64,000 nt of DNA, taken from Cryobacterium glaciale (GTDB taxonomy: Bacteria > Actinomycetota > Actinomycetes > Actinomycetales > Microbacteriaceae). Each line of letters opens with the position of its first letter. Positions within the stretch are counted from its first letter, which is position 1. The stretch is from assembly GCF_004402535.1 (NCBI RefSeq), contig NZ_SOEY01000029.1, forward strand, positions 52,179 through 116,178, given 5' to 3'. A program made the translations under genes and the position numbers. The notes under the pieces were generated by a model. That model was given only the letters and a program-made list of their open reading frames with translations, had not been told where the DNA came from and ran no database searches. Positions 59,454 through 64,000 of the stretch are shown here, piece by piece.

Positions 59454-60832
59454 GTAGTTTGACGACACCGAGTAGTGTTTCGGACCCGATCCGCTTCCCG
59501 AATTCCGGCTCCACGCGCATCATGACGACGCGTGCGTGGTGGCTTGTCGTACTCAATTTCATGCTTCCCGGGTCGGCGCAGGTGCTCGCCGGCAACCGTC
59601 GGCTCGGCCGGTTCGGCCTGCGCGCCACACTCACCCTGGTTACCATCGCGATCATCGCCGGTGCCGTCTACCTGCTCTGGCCCGAAGTGCTGCTCACCGT
59701 CTTCACGAGCACCATCGGCCTGTGGGCCGCCGCCGCGGTACTCGCGTTCTATGCGCTCACCTGGCTCGTACTCACCGTCAACACCCTCAGCCTGATCAAC
59801 CTGGTGAAGGCCGCGCCCGGCGCCCGCCCGATCATCGCAGCGTTCTCCGCAGCGCTCATGGTCGTGGTCTGCGGCACCGCCGGCTACGGTGCCTTCGTCG
59901 CCACCTCGGCGAGCGGATTCCTCTCCTCTGTCTTTGTCGCCGGACCGAGCGAACCGCCGGTCGACGGCCGCTACAACATTTTGCTGCTCGGCGGAGACGC
60001 CGGCGCCGACCGTGACGGCCTGCGCCCCGACAGCCTCTCGGTGGTCAGCATCGACGCCACGACCGGCCAGGCCACGACCATCAGCCTGCCGCGCAACCTG
60101 GAGGACGCGCCGTTCTCGGCCGGCTCCTCGCTCGGAGCGCTCTACCCCGAGGGCTACGGCTCCATCGACGGATGCGACGTCTCGGCCTGCATGCTCAACT
60201 CCATCTTCACCGAGGCCGAGTTGAAACGCCCCGAGTACTATCCCAACGCGGTGGCCGAGGGCAGCTCCCCGGGTATTCAGGCCACGCTCGAGGCGGCGCA
60301 GGGCATCACCGGACTGACGATTCAGTATTTCGTGCTCATCGACATGCAGGGCTTCTCCGACCTCATCGACGCGCTCGGCGGAGTCGACATCGACGTGCAG
60401 AACCGGGTTCCGGTGCACACCGACGAGACATTCAGCGAAGTGTTGTTCTGGTTTGAGCCGGGCATGCAGCACATGGACGGCTACCACGCCCTCTGGTTTG
60501 CCCGCTCGAGGCACGGCACGAGCGACTACGACCGCATGCAACGCCAGACCCAGATGCAGGAGGCCCTGCTCGCGCAGGCCAGCCCGGCGAACGTGCTCAC
60601 CAAGTTTCAGGGCGTGGCCGCCGCCGGCACTCGCGTCGTGAAGACGGATGTTCCGCAGGGCATGCTCGGCTACTTCGTGAACCTCGCGTCGAAGACCAAG
60701 GAACTGCCGGTCGTGTCGGTGCCCTTGATCCCTGAGAACGGCGTCGACCCCGAAGACCCCGACTACGTTGCCATCCAGGCCATGATCGCCGCAGCCCTGG
60801 CCCCCGCGCCCACCGCCACGCCGACCCCGTAG
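59450..60832 (+). CDS. LytR-CpsA-Psr (LCP) family cell-wall ligase
   Basis: The 460-residue product has four or so transmembrane segments in the first 160 residues (unusual, since most LCPs have one), then an extracytoplasmic LCP domain from about residue 170: [27 protein letters not shown] (in parts), the Arg-rich SLPRNLE loop, [24 protein letters not shown] and [22 protein letters not shown] proteins transfer wall polymers from lipid carriers to peptidoglycan. It is coupled to purE by ATGA. The next 200 bp show no gene. Confidence 0.9.
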   Translation: MSSLTTPSSVSDPIRFPNSGSTRIMTTRAWWLVVLNFMLPGSAQVLAGNRRLGRFGLRATLTLVTIAIIAGAVYLLWPEVLLTVFTSTIGLWAAAAVLAFYALTWLVLTVNTLSLINLVKAAPGARPIIAAFSAALMVVVCGTAGYGAFVATSASGFLSSVFVAGPSEPPVDGRYNILLLGGDAGADRDGLRPDSLSVVSIDATTGQATTISLPRNLEDAPFSAGSSLGALYPEGYGSIDGCDVSACMLNSIFTEAELKRPEYYPNAVAEGSSPGIQATLEAAQGITGLTIQYFVLIDMQGFSDLIDALGGVDIDVQNRVPVHTDETFSEVLFWFEPGMQHMDGYHALWFARSRHGTSDYDRMQRQTQMQEALLAQASPANVLTKFQGVAAAGTRVVKTDVPQGMLGYFVNLASKTKELPVVSVPLIPENGVDPEDPDYVAIQAMIAAALAPAPTATPTP

Positions 60833-61039
60833 CCTGCGAGTGCGGTCGTTCCTCGGGTGGCACGACGGCAAGGCACGAGCGCACGATATCGATCCCGACT
60901 CAATCCGGCCTATCTCGGGCTCCTAGCAAGGTTGCCTGAGTGGGTTTTGCGGTTACCGGTGGTTTGGAAATATTTCGGGTGTTTTCCTTACGACGATGAC
61001 GTCGTGGTCCGGGTGCCCGCGTCGGGCAAGTTGTTTCGA

Positions 61040-62470
61040 CGGTGATGGCCTGATGGAGGAGGATGCTCGTCACCGCGCGGAGCTCAAGGCGACAGCGGAT
61101 CGGATGGGGAAGCGGGTTGATCGTATGAAGCAGGGTAACGCCACGTTGCGTTCCCGGCTGGATAAGAACTCGACAATCATCTCGAAGCCGCTCAACACAG
61201 ACAGTTTCAGCAGGCCAGCCAGCAAGGCTCGGTCGTTTCAGGAAGCGGCGGGCAAACCGCAGAGTAGACATGCCGGCAGTGGTGGCGCTTCCTTGCCGAT
61301 GACGGCGACTCCTGACCGGGTTTTCAGCCAGGAACCACGTCATTGCCGAGGCTATGGAAACTCGTTGCGTGGCATTGCCGGGATTATCGCCGCGACGCAG
61401 AAAGTCATCGACGTCCAGCCGATCCAGGTGGAGACGGACGAGCATCAACGGATCGAGGAGCAGTGCCTGTGTGACATCGTCACGGCGGGAGTGTCCCCGA
61501 CGGACGTAACGTGAGCGGGGTCCTACGGGCCGCGACTGCACGCGGTTGGCGCCTATCTGCTCAATCTGCACTATCTGCCTGTCGCCCGTACCGCTGCCGT
61601 GTTCATGGATCTCTTTCAGGTCCCCGTGTCCACTGGGTAGACGTCCTCCTTGAGATGGAAAACCTCCGGGCTGTTGGCCGAGACCGTCGTAATGATCAAG
61701 TAGGAAGTCACCGCTAGAGCGGTCGCTCGTGTTGACGAGACCGGGGTGCGCGGGGGCGGTGGTCTCGCGTGGGATGACTGCGCGGGCACCACCACGCACA
61801 GCGTGTTCCGCGTCGAAGTAAAACACGGACTGACGGGAACGTTGAACGGCGGGGCGCTGCAGTCATTCACCGGGTTGATGGTTCACAACGGATGGGAACC
61901 TTACAAAAACATTCACCGCTGTAGCCCACGGCTCATGCAACGCGCACCAAGCACGAGAGTTGCAGAAAATCCGTGAAGACACGCCGGAATTGGGATGGGA
62001 GAAACAGGTGAGCGAATTCTTGGTCAGCACGCATCGACAGGTTCGAACGGCTAATTCACGCGGAGACACCAACCAGCCCAACTAAGCGTTCGACGCCGTC
62101 CGGCGGCGATATGCGCAAATGTTCACGACGGGTGATGAACATTTCTCGGCCCGAGTCCACTCAAAATTGGGGATAGGGTCGCCCCTATCGAGCCGCGGCG
62201 ACTGCTCACCAGATCGGGCGCGCTCCAAGACGATGTGCTGCCCTTCACTACGGACTTCACGGTTCCGTTCGATAATAATCAGGCAATCGCGACATCAGAA
62301 TGTTGCAACTCCGCCGATAAATCTCGGGATGCGTATGGTCAACGAAGGCGCCGAAAACTTCGTCGCCATCCGCTCCGTGATGTCCACGGCCAGGAATCAT
62401 GACGTGAACGAGTTCGAAGTTCTGCGGGACGCGTTCACCGGCAACAGCTGGATCCCCGCAGGGCCCTGAC
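61040..62470 (+). mobile_element. Degraded IS66-family transposase
   Basis: Successive pieces of one IS66 transposase occur in order. The N-terminal segment (LRSRLDKNSTIISKP, QEAAGKPQSRHAG) is followed in the same frame, after a TGA at 61512, by YGPRLHAVGAYLLNLHYLPV, then stops at 61638 and about 61701, then ARVDETGVRGGGGLAWDDCA with the catalytic Asp. After a frameshift near 61911 comes SCNAHQARELQK. Another frame near 62340 gives NFVAIRSVMSTARNHDVNEF, the usual IS66 C terminus. Terminal inverted repeats were not found. The region 60833-61039 before it holds no recognised gene. Confidence 0.85.
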
Positions 62471-62647
62471 CACGATCGACCTCAGCCAGGCAAAACGTGA
62501 CAAGCGTAAGAAGCGCCGGGCCTTCTCCAGAGCCTAATTAGTTCCACTGAGCCCCTCAGACCAGGATGTATACCTGATAGATTCGGTCTCGGCTGGGCTC
62601 TTTTCTGGGTGTGAACGAGCCGCAGCGCATCTGAAACGGAACCACGA

Positions 62648-64000
62648 ATGGTCACGCGATCGGCACCACCCAGAATTTTCGCATTCTCTGCGATCATCGG
62701 CATGGCAATGAGTCTGATTGTCGCCGCAGTCCCAGCCTCAGCTGCTGACGCTGCGGACACGGTCCTGATCGAGGTCAGTCCTGGAACTCAGGGTGCAGTC
62801 GCCGATGAGATAGCCAAGATCGGGGCGACTTCGGAGGGAACCCTCTCTAATGTCATCGATGCAGTCCGAGTGACGGGCACGCCCTCGGAAATCGCCAGGA
62901 TTGAGGCACTCAAGTCTGTGGTGTCGGTCGTGCGCGACAGCCCTCTCGCGCTCATGGGCCAGCAGGATAACGCTCCTTGGAATCTCTCACGCCTGGATCA
63001 GACGGCCTTGCCGGTAGATGATGCCTATTCCTACCCAGACTCTGGCGGCAGCGGAGTCTTTAATTATGTCGTTGATACTGGAATTAAGGAAAATCTGCAA
63101 GAACTGGGCAACCGGGTCAACCGGGGAAAGAATTTTTATCCGTTGGATCCCAACCAGCCGGTCACAGACCCGTCAAACACTGTGGATTGCCAGGGGCACG
63201 GAACGCACGTGGCTGGAATTATTTCGAGCGCAACGTATGGTGTTGCAAAGAACAGCACTCTCGTTCCAGTGCGGGTGTTCGGTTGCGCGGGCGATACATC
63301 CGTCGAGTATGTGTTGGCTGCACTCGACTGGATCATCACTGACCCCAATCGACCGGACGATGCGAAAAGCGTTGTGAATATGAGCCTCGGTGGGCCGTCG
63401 AACCAGTGGCTCGACGATGCTGTCGAAAACATGGTGGGTCTCGGATTCACTGTCACTGTCGCTGCCGGCAACGGGATGGACACCGACAATGATGGGTATA
63501 TCGACACGGCTGCAGATTCGTGTGGTTTCTCTCCGTCGGGTACCCCGAATGCGATCACCGTCGGTGCCTCAACTCAGGCTGATAAGCGCCTGACACTGAC
63601 GAACTTCGGTTCCTGCGTTGATGTGTTCGCCCCTGGATCGCTGATTCCATCTCTCAATTACGACGATTCCACCACGCCGCTGGAGTCGTCCGGCACGTCC
63701 ATGGCGGCACCCCATGCCGCAGGAATCGCCAGTTTGATACTTGGTCAGAACCCGACATTCACGCCGGCGCAGGTCCTCGCCAAGATCATCGAGTGGTCGG
63801 TTCCCAGGGCGATCTCCGATGGGAACTCCGGCGATGGGGATCGCCTCGTTCAGGTGTTGGCCTCTGCGGTTCAGCCGCCTCCGGCGCCGATCGGTGCGGG
63901 GGCGTTTGATTCTGCTGTCGGGGTGCCGGGCGGCATTCAGATTTCTGGCTGGTCGTTGGATCAGACGACGTCGGCGTCGACGTATATCTGGGTGAATGTC
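62648..64000 (+). CDS. Secreted subtilisin-like serine protease (S8), 3' end outside window
   Basis: The frame from the ATG at 62648 is open to the last base (451 codons). A signal peptide of about 32 residues (MVTRSAPPRIFAFSAIIGMA ... ASAADA) precedes an I9-like propeptide and a peptidase S8 domain. The catalytic triad is Asp143 (YVVDTGI), His184 (GHGTHVAG) and Ser351 (SGTSMAAPHAAG). A beta-repeat starts after a Pro-rich linker (GAFDSAVGVPGGIQISGWSL), a domain type seen repeatedly on secreted actinobacterial proteins. Codon third positions are less GC-rich than elsewhere. The spacer 62471-62647 holds no gene. Confidence 0.9.
   Translation, partial: MVTRSAPPRIFAFSAIIGMAMSLIVAAVPASAADAADTVLIEVSPGTQGAVADEIAKIGATSEGTLSNVIDAVRVTGTPSEIARIEALKSVVSVVRDSPLALMGQQDNAPWNLSRLDQTALPVDDAYSYPDSGGSGVFNYVVDTGIKENLQELGNRVNRGKNFYPLDPNQPVTDPSNTVDCQGHGTHVAGIISSATYGVAKNSTLVPVRVFGCAGDTSVEYVLAALDWIITDPNRPDDAKSVVNMSLGGPSNQWLDDAVENMVGLGFTVTVAAGNGMDTDNDGYIDTAADSCGFSPSGTPNAITVGASTQADKRLTLTNFGSCVDVFAPGSLIPSLNYDDSTTPLESSGTSMAAPHAAGIASLILGQNPTFTPAQVLAKIIEWSVPRAISDGNSGDGDRLVQVLASAVQPPPAPIGAGAFDSAVGVPGGIQISGWSLDQTTSASTYIWVNV

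Noticed and set aside
60857..61045. 62-codon frame after the LCP gene
   Set aside because: No recognisable domain, no ribosome-binding site and no coding bias. Treated as non-coding flank of the IS66 relic.

Overview
The window is about 64 kb of high-GC chromosomal DNA from an actinobacterium, most likely a member of the Microbacteriaceae. Lineage is inferred from the acyl-CoA carboxylase set with a short epsilon subunit, the accA3-maf-methyltransferase and accE-accD-birA-purK-purE-LCP gene order, actinobacterial beta-ketoadipate genes with a fused pcaL, and the very frequent octamer GCGGATGC. No tRNA, rRNA, CRISPR array or intact insertion sequence was recognised.

Layout. 1-1205: 3' part of an AMP-forming acyl-CoA ligase. 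1.3-3.0 kb: a decayed IclR / cytochrome P450 / ferredoxin / ferredoxin reductase locus in which only the ferredoxin frame is intact. 3.06-5.9 kb: a PadR-type repressor divergent from vanAB (vanillate O-demethylase), with a clear operator dyad between them. 5.97-9.4 kb: a four-gene SsuABC/TauABC-type ABC importer. 9.57-18.5 kb: an IclR regulator, pobA and pcaHGBLIJF, which form a complete 4-hydroxybenzoate/protocatechuate route to succinyl-CoA and acetyl-CoA. VanAB supplies protocatechuate from vanillate, PobA supplies it from 4-hydroxybenzoate, and the ABC importer, which shares a candidate IclR box with pobA, may import an aromatic substrate.

18.49-21.65 kb is the least ordinary stretch. Four related palindromes occur here, two of which bracket a DUF559 (Vsr-like nuclease fold) gene so that the 1,026-bp unit has perfect 17-bp terminal inverted repeats. 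An alcohol dehydrogenase remnant and an acyl-CoA dehydrogenase lie in the same stretch. 21.66-29.4 kb holds an AlaX-like editing hydrolase, two small proteins, a ThrE-type exporter, a DUF4349 lipoprotein, an alpha/beta hydrolase, an SDR and a repeat-rich spacer. 29.4-36.1 kb is a copper amine oxidase block with two APC permeases and an IclR regulator. 36.2-44.4 kb is a nucleoside-salvage block (nucleoside hydrolase, adenosine deaminase, PTS IIA and IIB without IIC, a phosphomutase, purine nucleoside phosphorylase) interspersed with a second palindromic repeat family built on GGGCCCGGGCCC.

44.6-60.8 kb is housekeeping: LpdA-type flavoprotein, biotin carboxylase/BCCP, Maf, RNA methyltransferase, a response regulator with two sensor-like proteins, the carboxyltransferase and epsilon subunits, BirA, a PH-domain protein, GtrA, PurK, PurE and an LCP protein. 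After 60.83 kb the character changes: a degraded IS66 transposase is followed by a secreted subtilisin-like protease that runs off the window end. This part has lower GC and lacks the GCGGATGC motif, which suggests acquired DNA.
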